This document shows, piece by piece, positions 10,457 through 18,428 of a DNA stretch of 64,000 nt. The DNA is taken from assembly GCF_002813325.1 (NCBI RefSeq), contig NZ_PHUG01000001.1, forward strand, positions 5,828,001 through 5,892,000. Reading direction: 5' to 3'. The stretch's first letter is position 1; each line of letters opens with the position of its first letter. The position numbers and the translations under genes are program-made. The notes beneath the pieces are model-generated. The model was given only the letters and a program-made list of their open reading frames with translations. It was not told the DNA's origin and made no database searches. Source of the DNA: Janthinobacterium sp. 64. GTDB lineage: Bacteria; Pseudomonadota; Gammaproteobacteria; Burkholderiales; Burkholderiaceae_D.

Positions 10457-10535
10457 TCGCCGCTCTTAAATACGCGTAAAAATACGGTGCGGAAACCGCC
10501 CCTATGAAAAGTTGCTCATAGACGAAAAAGGGTAT

Positions 10536-10563
10536 TTGCAGAGTGAAACTTCTTTGCTATACT
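10536..10563 (+). promoter_or_regulatory. Promoter of the first tRNA-Ala/tRNA-Glu cluster
   Basis: A -35 like ttgcag (10536-10541) and a -10 tatact (10558-10563) with a 16-base spacer, ending 17 bases before the first tRNA-Ala. This is typical sigma-70 spacing for a strong stable-RNA promoter. Confidence 0.65.
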
Positions 10564-10580
10564 CTTGTTTCTGCACCAAC

Positions 10581-10656
<76 letters not shown>

Positions 10657-10710
10657 GCAGCAATGATGTTGCTTGTTGAAGTGGTGCAGATGTTGTTTGG
10701 AAGTTCCGCG

Positions 10711-10786
10711 GTCCCCATCGTCTAGAGGCCTAGGACATCACCCTTTCACGGTGAGTACAGGGGTTCGAATCCCCTTGGGGACGCCA
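10711..10786 (+). tRNA. tRNA-Glu (TTC)
   Basis: 76 bases with encoded CCA; acceptor GTCCCCA pairs with TGGGGAC, anticodon loop CTTTCAC gives TTC, and the T loop is GTTCGAATC. First of five identical copies in this window. It is co-transcribed with the preceding tRNA-Ala by position. Confidence 0.97.
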
Positions 10787-10920
10787 GGTAGTTGTGGTAT
10801 AGTAGTGGCAGTTGTTTGTACTGATTGTTGTAAGTTCAGGCCCGTAAAAAACGGAATCTGGATGGAAAGCAAGTAGTGGAACAAAGTCGCCAAGTGCGGC
10901 TTTTATTATTTCTGCGCCCG

Positions 10921-10996
<76 letters not shown>

Positions 10997-11047
10997 ACAG
11001 CGCAGAAGTAAGGCAGCAAGCTGTAGAAGTAAAAATGTAGTGCCAAG

Positions 11048-11123
11048 GTCCCCATCGTCTAGAGGCCTAGGACATCACCCTTTCACGGTGAGTACAGGGG
11101 TTCGAATCCCCTTGGGGACGCCA
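11048..11123 (+). tRNA. tRNA-Glu (TTC), second copy
   Basis: Identical to the copy at 10711. It ends the left tRNA-Glu group; the next identical copies come only after the lhgO cassette. Confidence 0.97.
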
Positions 11124-11173
11124 GTTCAGTCTGGTGTTGTAGTCGTAAAGAAGTAGCAGTGTTTCTGCGCCCG

Positions 11174-11249
<76 letters not shown>

Positions 11250-11275
11250 ACAGCGCAGAAATCACATGATAATCA

Positions 11276-11299
11276 AAGTCGCCTTGGGCGGCTTTTTTT
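11276..11299 (+). terminator. Terminator of the tRNA-Ala/Glu cluster
   Basis: Eight-pair stem aagtcgcc/ggcggctt with a three-base loop and a run of seven T. The same unit recurs at about 11433 and 11603 behind degraded tRNA copies. A weaker related form follows the first tRNA-Glu near 10886. Confidence 0.75.
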
Positions 11300-11330
11300 A
11301 TTTCCGCGACACTTCCCGCCATACCCCTCG

Positions 11331-11406
11331 GGGGAATATGGCTAAGCTGTTAGTGTGCTTGCAAGGCATGCAAGAGGTCAGGGTTAGCTCCTGCTGACCT
11401 CCACCA
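11331..11406 (+). pseudogene. Degraded tRNA-Ala copy 1
   Basis: Exactly 76 bases and colinear with the intact tRNA-Ala, keeping the anticodon stem and GGC triplet (cttgcaaggcatgcaag) and the 3' end cctccacca. Substitutions break the D arm (ctaagctgttag), change the universally conserved T33 to A, and disturb the T arm (gggttagctcctgc). It is probably not functional. It is followed by a copy of the terminator unit. Confidence 0.75.
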
Positions 11407-11487
11407 ACAGCGCAGAAATCACATGATAATCAAAGTCGCCTCGAGCGGCTTTTTTTATTTCCGGACTCTTTTCCGCCATACCCGACA

Positions 11488-11576
11488 GGGGAGTGTGGCG
11501 TAGGACGGATTAGCGTAGCGTAATCCGGCAGCACCATCTTCTGAAGCCAACATCCGTATCCATGCCGCCTCCAGCA
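11488..11576 (+). pseudogene. Degraded tRNA-Ala copy 2, split by a palindromic repeat
   Basis: Starts like a degraded tRNA-Ala (ggggagtgtggc) and ends with gcctccagca, but the middle is replaced by a palindromic element (11500-11531) and unrelated sequence. A third copy of the terminator unit follows at 11577. The assignment rests on the flanking repeat units and the matched ends. Confidence 0.55.
11500..11531. repeat. REP-like palindrome inside a tRNA remnant
   Basis: gtaggacggatta...taatccg, matching the terminus and arms of the element at 5039-5079 but with a shorter centre. It sits within a degraded tRNA-Ala copy. Confidence 0.65.
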
Positions 11577-11655
11577 ACAGCGCATCAATCACATGATAAT
11601 CAAAGTCGCCTCGAGCGGCTTTTTTTATTTCCGTGCCAATTTCGCCATACCCTTC

Positions 11656-11731
11656 GGCGAGCGTGGCCAAGCTGTTAGCGCGCTGGCATGGCATGCAAGA
11701 CGCCAGCGCTTGGCTCCCGCTGATGCCCATG
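11656..11731 (+). pseudogene. Degraded tRNA-Ala copy 3
   Basis: A 76-base stretch colinear with tRNA-Ala. It keeps tggcatggcatgcaaga around the anticodon and the ccagcg block before the T loop, but has lost the acceptor pairing. It is the most diverged copy and lies just before the LysR gene stop. Confidence 0.5.
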
Positions 11732-11784
11732 CATGGGTTGCTGGAAGCCGAGGTGGCCAGCGGGCGGCGCATGGCCGGCAGTTA

Positions 11785-12726
11785 TCAGCGTTCCGTTATG
11801 CTGCCCAGCGGTCGCGATAGATCGGCAGTGAAGTCGACATATTGGGTGGAAAGCCCGCGTAGCTGGTCGAGCAGTGGACGGTTGTCTCCGCGCCGCCACT
11901 GAAAAGAATAGATTACCGGCGCTGGCATTTCGGCGGCGGCGAGCGGGAGCAGCAGACCCTGGTCAACCAGCTTTTGACTCCAGCCAGTGGGCAGTATGCC
12001 GATCCCGACAGAGGCAATCAGCATGCCGGCAATGGCCCCCCAATTATTGCAACTTATACGCTCAACGGCAGCGATGCCTTGAGCCAGTAGCCAGTCATCA
12101 ATCAGTCGCGTGGTGCCAGCTGATGGCGGTAAGGCAACGATGGGCTGTCCAGCGTCAAGTAAATCGGCGGCACCACGTAAGCCAGGCGGGCTGTCAGATA
12201 CAGCCAGGGTTGGCGCGGCAAGCCAGATGAATTGTGCTTGGCTGACTGGTTGCGACAGGATGCCGTGGTGCGATGAGCGTCCGGCAATGATCGCAAAATC
12301 GAGCTCGCCCTTGGTGACACGGCTTTCCAGAACTGAGCCCACGTCGACATAGGGTTCGAGCGTCAATTTGGGATGCAGTGCCCGGACTTGCGCAATGAAC
12401 TGCGGTAGCCAGGTCAGCGCGCTGAGTTCGCCAACACCAAAGGTGCAACGGCCCACTAGCCCGGCAGAGGGTGCGAAGGCGCTACGTATTGCGGCGGCGT
12501 CATCGAGCAGCGCCAGCGCGCGTGGCAGCAATGCCTGGCCTGGATCGCTGAGTACGGCGCGGTGGCCACTGCGGTCGAACAGATTGATGCCAAGCGCTTC
12601 CTCCAGTTCTGAAATGCGCTTGGAGAGAGACGATACGGACAAATGCAGGCGTTCGGCGGCAATCGCAAAGTTCGCGCAGGTGGCGGCCCAGTAGAAGGCT
12701 TCGAGTTGCTTTAAAGTCATGGACAT
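11785..12726 (-). CDS. LysR-family regulator of the lhgO cassette
   Basis: About 313 residues. The N-terminal helix-turn-helix reads MTLKQLEAFYWAATCANFAI and SVSSLSKRISELEEALG, followed by an effector-binding domain. The frame is open to 12924, but the family N-terminus starts at the ATG at 12726 (or 12720), with agagaaca as a weak ribosome site. It is divergent from the L-2-hydroxyglutarate oxidase gene with a 197-base gap, so control of lhgO and the transporter by a carboxylate ligand is a reasonable inference. Confidence 0.85.
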   Translation of the reverse strand: MSMTLKQLEAFYWAATCANFAIAAERLHLSVSSLSKRISELEEALGINLFDRSGHRAVLSDPGQALLPRALALLDDAAAIRSAFAPSAGLVGRCTFGVGELSALTWLPQFIAQVRALHPKLTLEPYVDVGSVLESRVTKGELDFAIIAGRSSHHGILSQPVSQAQFIWLAAPTLAVSDSPPGLRGAADLLDAGQPIVALPPSAGTTRLIDDWLLAQGIAAVERISCNNWGAIAGMLIASVGIGILPTGWSQKLVDQGLLLPLAAAEMPAPVIYSFQWRRGDNRPLLDQLRGLSTQYVDFTADLSRPLGSITER

Positions 12727-12923
12727 CACTTGTTCTCTTTTTTCGAAATTAATTGTACATAATTTTTCGCTTTTATCTAAATTGTGGCTGATCAAAAATA
12801 CATGACAGGGCAAATCGCGTCGGTGCCAGGCGTTGGGCGGGCGGCATATGCGGGCCCTCGCCCTTCGCCAAAGTGATGCATGTAGCAGTGAAATGACGAG
12901 TTTGCTATTTTTTGAGAGGCGCA

Positions 12924-14129
12924 ATGAACAAGAAGCGTTATGCAGTTATCGGCGGGGGGATAAATGGCCTCGCAGTCGCACGTCAGTTATTGTTGGATTT
13001 TCCCGACGCCACGGTGGTGCTGTTCGAAAAGGAGGCGAGTGTCGCCAGTCATCAGTCCAGCCACAATTCGGGTGTGGTCCATGCCGGTCTGTACTATGAG
13101 CCGGGGGGGCTCAAGGCACGACTTTGCAGGCGCGGGGGTGAATTGATTGGCAACTATTGCCGCGACAATGCGATCCCCTACGACGAGTGCGGCAAAGTTG
13201 TCGTCGCGCTACAAGAGGAAGAGTTGCCTCGCCTGGAGGCGATTTATCGGAAAGCGCAGGCCAACGGTGTGCCTGGCGTGCGGCTGATCGGCTCAAATGA
13301 GCTGCGCGAAATCGAGCCCAACTGCATCGGCCTGGGCGCCTTGCATTCACCGAAAACGGCGATTGTCAGTTACGGTCAAATTGCGGCCCGAATCGCCGAT
13401 GAAATCAGGGAACGTGGCGGGCGCATTTGTCTGAATTCGCCGGTTGAGCGCCTGCTTGAGCAAGGCGGCGAAGTACGGGTCGAACTTGCAGACGGAGAGG
13501 TCTTCGATACGGTATTCGATCAGGCAATTGCCTGCGCGGGTTTGCAGTCAGATCGCCTGGCAGAGCGTTCGGGCGATCAGGACACGCCACGCATCGTACC
13601 GTTCTTCGGCCAGTATTACGTGATCGACGAGGCTTTCAAGTCGCATGTCAAAGGCTTGATCTACCCGGTGCCGGACCCGCGCTTTCCTTTCCTCGGGGTG
13701 CATTTCACAAAGCGTATCGACGGACAGATGACGATCGGCCCGAATGCTTTCATATCCTTCGGTCGCGAGAACTATGACGGCCGCAGCATGAACCTGGCCG
13801 ACATCGTCAATTTTGCCAGCTACCCCGGCTTTTGGAAGTTTGCTGCCCGTAACCTGCCGGCGACGCTTCGGGAACTGAAGACTGTGGTCAGCGAGGCGAG
13901 CTTTGTCCGCGAGGCGGCGCGCTATGTACCGACGCTTGCCTCGGTCGGTATTGTTCCGGCGGTTCGTGGGATCCGTGCCCAGGCAATGGAGGCCAATGGT
14001 GCGCTGGTTGACGATTTCGTGATTCGCCAACACGGCAACATTACCCACATCCGCAATGCACCGTCGCCAGGGGCGACATCGTCGCTAGCCATTGCTGAAT
14101 ACATTGTGCGTGAAGTGATGAGGCGCTGA
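12924..14129 (+). CDS. lhgO: L-2-hydroxyglutarate oxidase
   Basis: FAD-dependent enzyme of the DAO fold that oxidises L-2-hydroxyglutarate to 2-oxoglutarate, passing electrons to the membrane quinone pool. The 401 residues start with the dinucleotide-binding motif VIGGGINGLAVARQLL. SHNSGVVHAGLYYEPGG and KARLCRRG are close to E. coli LhgO, as is LIYPVPDPRFPFLGVHFT. The C-terminal part has GIRAQ and NAPSPGATSS. The start is the ATG at 12924, with gagagg 5 bases upstream, rather than the in-frame upstream codon at 12912. It is probably followed in the same transcript by the MHS transporter about 100 bases on. Confidence 0.92.
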   Translation: MNKKRYAVIGGGINGLAVARQLLLDFPDATVVLFEKEASVASHQSSHNSGVVHAGLYYEPGGLKARLCRRGGELIGNYCRDNAIPYDECGKVVVALQEEELPRLEAIYRKAQANGVPGVRLIGSNELREIEPNCIGLGALHSPKTAIVSYGQIAARIADEIRERGGRICLNSPVERLLEQGGEVRVELADGEVFDTVFDQAIACAGLQSDRLAERSGDQDTPRIVPFFGQYYVIDEAFKSHVKGLIYPVPDPRFPFLGVHFTKRIDGQMTIGPNAFISFGRENYDGRSMNLADIVNFASYPGFWKFAARNLPATLRELKTVVSEASFVREAARYVPTLASVGIVPAVRGIRAQAMEANGALVDDFVIRQHGNITHIRNAPSPGATSSLAIAEYIVREVMRR

Positions 14130-14232
14130 GTTTGCGTGGCGGACAACGTACGGTTGTCTGTCGCTACCCAGTCGGCCCCAACTCGAACGCTCTAGGCGAA
14201 AAAGAAAAAAATTAATTCATGAAGGAGACATT

Positions 14233-15546
14233 TTGAACACTCAAAAAACGGAACAGGAAACCCCTGCACAGACAAAAAGTCGTTTGCGCAAAGTGGCGGC
14301 AGCGACCATCGTCGGCTCAATGCTGGAATGGTATGACTTTTATCTTTACGCGACGATGGCGTCGATTGTCTTCAGCAAGGTCTTCTTCGATACCTCGGAC
14401 CCGGCGAATGCATCGCTGCAAGCCTTTGCCACCTTCGCCATCGGCTTTGTGGCGCGGCCGATCGGGGGGCTGTTCTTCGGCTACTTCGGCGACCGCTACG
14501 GGCGCAAGAAAATGTTGTTCGTTACTTTCTGTATGATGGGCTTGTGCACGACCGCCATTGGCCTGGTCCCTTCCTATGCCAGCATCGGCGTTTGGGCGCC
14601 CCTGTGCCTGGTGCTGATCCGCATTGTGCAGGGCCTGGGTGCCGGTGCTGAACTGGCGGGGGCGGCGGTAACTTCCTACGAACATGCGGCCGACAACAAG
14701 AAGGGGCGACAAGGTGCGTGGCCTGCATTGGGGCTGAACCTTGGCCTGTTGCTATCGTCGCTGACCGTTTATCTGCTGACCGTCAATGGCGACAAGTTTT
14801 TGCTTGCCGGCGGTTGGCGCATTCCCTTCATCCTCAGTTTCGTGCTGGTACTGGTTGGGCTCTGGGTGCGTGGGAGTCTGCCGGAAACGCCAGAGTATCA
14901 CCACTTCGAGGAAAGCCATCGCCAGAGTAGGCCGTTCCGCGAATTGTGGAAAACCAATCTTAAGGGCCTGGGCGTCGTCTTCTTTGTCGCCATCGGTTAC
15001 AACGCACTCAGCTATGTCTTCAAGACCTTCTCGCTGGCCTACCTGACCCAGTTCAAAGGTATTTCGGCCAGCGTGACATCGCTATCGGTGACACTGGCCA
15101 GTCTGGTTGCAATCTTTACCGTCCCGCTCTTCGGCTATCTGTGTGACAAGTTCAGCAGCAAGAAGCTGCTGATCGCCGGCGGCCTGCTGTCAGCATTGTT
15201 CGCGTACCCGTTCATGCAGTTGCTGGACAGCGGCGAGAACAGGCTGATTTACCTGGCGCTGATCGTCGGCACCGGGGTGCTGGCGCCGATGATGTTCGCC
15301 CCACAGGGCTCTTTCCTCAGTCGCCAGTTTGCCGTGCAAAACCGCTCGACGGGGGTCGGTTCGGGGCGTGAAATCGGCACTGCCATTGCCGGCGGTATTG
15401 CCCCGTTGTGGGCGTTGTCAATGGTTGCCCAGTCTGCGACTCGTGACACGAGCGCAGTGGCCTTGATGCTCACGTGCTCCGGAGTGATCGTCGCATTGGC
15501 GGCATACTTCGACCAAGGTTATCGCTTCAGCCATTACAAGAACTGA
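14233..15546 (+). CDS. MHS-family (metabolite:H+ symporter) MFS transporter
   Basis: 437-residue major facilitator with about 12 membrane segments. The MHS-family signature MLEWYDFYLYATMAS opens the first segment, and IGFVARPIGG plus FGDRYGRKK mark the conserved loop 2-3. Relatives carry dicarboxylates, citrate, proline/betaine, shikimate or ketoglutarate. Placement after lhgO suggests a C5 dicarboxylate such as 2-hydroxyglutarate or 2-oxoglutarate. Translation probably begins at a TTG (14233) with an excellent gaaggag five bases before it; no in-frame ATG is suitably placed. Confidence 0.85.
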   Translation: MNTQKTEQETPAQTKSRLRKVAAATIVGSMLEWYDFYLYATMASIVFSKVFFDTSDPANASLQAFATFAIGFVARPIGGLFFGYFGDRYGRKKMLFVTFCMMGLCTTAIGLVPSYASIGVWAPLCLVLIRIVQGLGAGAELAGAAVTSYEHAADNKKGRQGAWPALGLNLGLLLSSLTVYLLTVNGDKFLLAGGWRIPFILSFVLVLVGLWVRGSLPETPEYHHFEESHRQSRPFRELWKTNLKGLGVVFFVAIGYNALSYVFKTFSLAYLTQFKGISASVTSLSVTLASLVAIFTVPLFGYLCDKFSSKKLLIAGGLLSALFAYPFMQLLDSGENRLIYLALIVGTGVLAPMMFAPQGSFLSRQFAVQNRSTGVGSGREIGTAIAGGIAPLWALSMVAQSATRDTSAVALMLTCSGVIVALAAYFDQGYRFSHYKN

Positions 15547-15873
15547 TGGTCAAGGCGGCGGGCCAAGCTTGCTCAGCTCCTCCCGCCGCTCAACCCTTGT
15601 ATGGCGTGGGTTTGGGCCAGTACAAACGAAGGGGGGAGCAAGAGGCTTTCCTTTTGCTTGTCTGGCTGCTGTTGCTGAGGACCTGTACCTCGCCCGCGCA
15701 GCCGATCGATTGCACATTGAGCAATCGCCGCCGGGAGCGGTTTCCTCCATGGAAAATAAGATGCGCCTGCGGTTGATTTTGTGAGTGGCCCCGTGCTATA
15801 CTTCGCGCACGCTTTTTTGAGGGGCTAAGCAAAGCCTTCAACGAAGAGTCCGCTGAGAGGTAAGCCAGCACAG
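15547..15873. other. Intergenic stretch between transporter and tRNA-Glu array
   Basis: No convincing protein gene here. Open frames on both strands show no family motif, ribosome site or domain. The right part carries the tRNA-Glu promoter. The left part may hold debris of the cassette boundary. Confidence 0.5.
15773..15802 (+). promoter_or_regulatory. Promoter of the second tRNA-Glu array
   Basis: -35 ttgatt (15773-15778) and -10 tatact (15797-15802), 18-base spacer, about 70 bases upstream of the tRNA-Glu at 15874. The -10 is identical to that of the first tRNA cluster. Confidence 0.6.
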
Positions 15874-15949
15874 GTCCCCATCGTCTAGAGGCCTAGGACA
15901 TCACCCTTTCACGGTGAGTACAGGGGTTCGAATCCCCTTGGGGACGCCA
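15874..15949 (+). tRNA. tRNA-Glu (TTC), third copy
   Basis: 76 bases, identical to the copies at 10711 and 11048; first member of the right-hand array. Confidence 0.97.
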
Positions 15950-15983
15950 GGATTCAGTTGTAAAGTGAGTGCAGTGCTGAACG

Positions 15984-16007
15984 GGCCTGACAAGTCAGGC
16001 TTTTTTT
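15984..16007 (+). terminator. Terminator after tRNA-Glu copy 3
   Basis: gcctgac-aa-gtcaggc stem followed by seven T. It separates the third tRNA-Glu from the fourth, so the later copies may have their own promoter. Confidence 0.7.
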
Positions 16008-16069
16008 GTTTCTGCGATTGCTGCAGTACCGGGTCAGGATGCGGAATAATGCATTCAGGACAGATTTCT

Positions 16070-16145
16070 GTCCCCATCGTCTAGAGGCCTAGGACATCAC
16101 CCTTTCACGGTGAGTACAGGGGTTCGAATCCCCTTGGGGACGCCA
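16070..16145 (+). tRNA. tRNA-Glu (TTC), fourth copy
   Basis: Identical to the other copies. It is preceded by a block (gtcaggatgcggaataatgc) repeated almost exactly before the fifth copy, so a unit of about 146 bases was duplicated in tandem. Confidence 0.97.
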
Positions 16146-16215
16146 GATTCGCAAGCAGTAAGCAAGTAAAGTAACAGGTCGGGATGCGGAATAATGCATC
16201 TTGGACAGATTTTCT

Positions 16216-16291
16216 GTCCCCATCGTCTAGAGGCCTAGGACATCACCCTTTCACGGTGAGTACAGGGGTTCGAATCCCCTTGGGGACGCCA
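16216..16291 (+). tRNA. tRNA-Glu (TTC), fifth copy
   Basis: Identical to the other copies and followed by an intrinsic terminator. The upstream block gtcgggatgcggaataatgc repeats that of the fourth copy. Confidence 0.97.
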
Positions 16292-16311
16292 GACCGGCTG
16301 CATCAGCCAAC

Positions 16312-16346
16312 AAAAAAGCCGCCTGGTAACAGCGCGGCTTTTTTGT
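16312..16346 (+). terminator. Terminator of the right tRNA-Glu array
   Basis: aaaaaagccgc / gcggctttttt inverted repeat with a loop of about ten bases and a T-run on the plus side. Confidence 0.75.
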
Positions 16347-16390
16347 TATTTGCCGGCATGCCAACCTTTTCCCTTCACTCTTGCCTGCTC

Positions 16391-17560
16391 ATGCCATTAC
16401 CTAGCGATCGCGCGCCATCCCTCGCCATCTTCTGCAAAGTCGTCGACAACTACGGCGATATCGGCATTTGCTGGCGCCTCGCGCGGCAGTTGAGCGGAGA
16501 GCATGGCGTGGCCGTCACCCTGTGGGTCGACGATTTAGCCAGTTTCCAGCGCATCTGTCCTGAAGTCGATGTGGCGGCCGAAGCGCAGCGCGTCTCCGGC
16601 GTCATGATCCGCCACTGGCGCGATCAGGATGGCGTGTTTGCGCCGGCCGATATTGCCGATATCGTCATCGAATTCTTTGCCTGCGACATTCCTCCTGGCT
16701 ACATCGCCGCCATGGCGCGGTGTGCGCCGCATCCGGTGTGGCTGAACCTGGAAGGCTTGACGGCGGAAGAGTGGGTCGAGGGCTGCCATGCGCTGACGTC
16801 GCCGCGCCACGGCATGATCAAGCATTTCTTCTTCCCCGGTTTTACCAATAAAACGGGCGGCTTGCTGCGCGAGGCGGCGCTCGAGGAAAAAAGGCTGGCA
16901 TTCCGGGCCGATGCCGGCGCCATGGCGGCATTCCTCGGGCAATTCGGCGTGAGTCCGGCGGCAATGTCTGCCTTGAAAGTGTCGCTGTTCTGCTACCCAT
17001 CCGCTCCCGTCGCCGAGCTGTTTGACGTGTGGCAGGCGGCCAGCGAGCCCGTGACATGCCTGGTGCCGGAAGGCGTCGCGTTCGATGCCGTTCAGGCGTT
17101 TATCGGCGACGATGCGGCGACGGCTGGTGCGGTGCGCACGCGTGGCGCGCTCACCGTGCACGTGCTGCCTTTCGTGCCGCAAGACGATTACGACCGCTTG
17201 CTGTGGGCTTGCGACGTCAATTTCGTGCGCGGCGAGGATTCCTTCGTGCGCGCGCAATGGGCCGGCCAGCCGTTTCTCTGGCATATCTATGTGCAGGATG
17301 AAAACTTGCATCACGTGAAATTGCGCGCCTTCCTGCAGCGCTATGCGGCCGATGCCGATGGTGTCATCGACAGCCTGGCGCAGGCGGCGCTGGCCTGGAA
17401 CGGCGCCAGCGCGGACGCCTTGCCGTGGGCCCAGCTGTGGCCCGCATTGCAGGCCGATTTGCCGCGCATCCGGTCGCGCGCGCAGGCCTGGCAGCGGCAG
17501 ATGCAGTCCAATGGCGATCTGGCAAGTAACTTGCTGGCGTTCGCCGGCGCGACGAGATAG
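16391..17560 (+). CDS. earP: EF-P arginine rhamnosyltransferase EarP
   Basis: Transfers rhamnose from dTDP-rhamnose onto Arg32 of elongation factor P. The 389 residues belong to the EarP (DUF2331) GT-B fold family: the N-terminus reads LAIFCKVVDNYGDIGICWRLA, with the DNYGD residues that contact EF-P and sugar. The C-terminal half has VNFVRGEDSFVRAQWAGQPF, the nucleotide-sugar site. The frame is open from inside the preceding tRNA, so the real start is the ATG at 16391 (16358 is possible). It lies directly upstream of efp, the conserved linkage for this modification system. Confidence 0.93.
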   Translation: MPLPSDRAPSLAIFCKVVDNYGDIGICWRLARQLSGEHGVAVTLWVDDLASFQRICPEVDVAAEAQRVSGVMIRHWRDQDGVFAPADIADIVIEFFACDIPPGYIAAMARCAPHPVWLNLEGLTAEEWVEGCHALTSPRHGMIKHFFFPGFTNKTGGLLREAALEEKRLAFRADAGAMAAFLGQFGVSPAAMSALKVSLFCYPSAPVAELFDVWQAASEPVTCLVPEGVAFDAVQAFIGDDAATAGAVRTRGALTVHVLPFVPQDDYDRLLWACDVNFVRGEDSFVRAQWAGQPFLWHIYVQDENLHHVKLRAFLQRYAADADGVIDSLAQAALAWNGASADALPWAQLWPALQADLPRIRSRAQAWQRQMQSNGDLASNLLAFAGATR

Positions 17561-17695
17561 GCGCTTGCCAAAAATTAAGGTAAAATGCCCGGTTATTTCT
17601 CACGTATTTTTAACCGATCAAACGCAAGCTTGCGGCGCTGATGGCGCACAGGCGGCAGATGGTCTTCATGCAACCCACTTTTTACGTACATTCCT

Positions 17696-18271
17696 ATGAA
17701 ACCCGCAAAAGAAATTCGTGTTGGCAATATCATCATGGTCGACAGCAAGCCAATGATCGTGTTGCGTTCTGATGTCAACGGTTCGAGCCGCACGGGCTTC
17801 ACCTACAAATGGAAGATGAAAAATCTTCTGACGAACACCCCGATGGAAAACGTGTTCCGCGGCGACGACAAGTTCGACGTTGTTGTTCTGGATAAAAAGC
17901 CAGTGACGTATTCGTACTTCGCCGACCCGCTGTTCGTCTTCATGGACACCGAGTACAACCAGTATGAAATCGAAGAAGAAAACCTGGGCGATGCACTGCA
18001 TTACCTGAAGGATGGCATGGAATGCGAAGCCATTTTCTACGACGGCAAGGCCATCTCCGTTGAACTGCCTACGACCATCGCCCGTCAAGTGGTGTACTCG
18101 GAGCCTGCGGTCAAGGGCAACACTTCGGGCAACGTCCTGAAAGAAGCCAAGATCGAAAACGCCATCGACGCACACCGCCACATCGTGCAAGTGCCGCTGT
18201 TCGTGGCACAGGACGACGTCATCGAAATCGACACCCGTACCAACGAATACAAGCGTGTCGTACGCAACTGA
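17696..18271 (+). CDS. efp: Elongation factor P, arginine (rhamnosylated) type
   Basis: Binds between the ribosomal P and E sites and relieves stalling at polyproline stretches. The 191 residues have the three-domain tRNA-shaped EF-P layout. The tip of domain I reads [11 protein letters not shown], placing arginine at position 32 where E. coli has the modified lysine. This is the form modified by EarP, encoded just upstream. A strong terminator follows the stop. The leader before the ATG is over 100 bases long. Confidence 0.97.
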   Translation: MKPAKEIRVGNIIMVDSKPMIVLRSDVNGSSRTGFTYKWKMKNLLTNTPMENVFRGDDKFDVVVLDKKPVTYSYFADPLFVFMDTEYNQYEIEEENLGDALHYLKDGMECEAIFYDGKAISVELPTTIARQVVYSEPAVKGNTSGNVLKEAKIENAIDAHRHIVQVPLFVAQDDVIEIDTRTNEYKRVVRN

Positions 18272-18296
18272 TTTGCCCCAGTGCCAAATCATCAAG

Positions 18297-18325
18297 AAAC
18301 GCTGCCTTCGGGCAGCGTTTTTTTT
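18297..18325 (+). terminator. Intrinsic terminator of efp
   Basis: aaacgctgcc-ttcg-ggcagcgttt hairpin with the stable TTCG tetraloop, followed by a run of T. Confidence 0.9.
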
Positions 18326-18428
18326 GCTTAAAAAATAATTACCTTTGATAACAATTGTGTTGCAAGGACTGCTATGCTATGGCTAGAACATTATTGCGGC
18401 AGAAACATTGAAGTTTCCTGGAGATACC

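Noticed and set aside
15569..15784. Small frames in the gap before the right tRNA-Glu array
   Set aside because: No ribosome site, motif or domain; the sequence includes the tRNA promoter.
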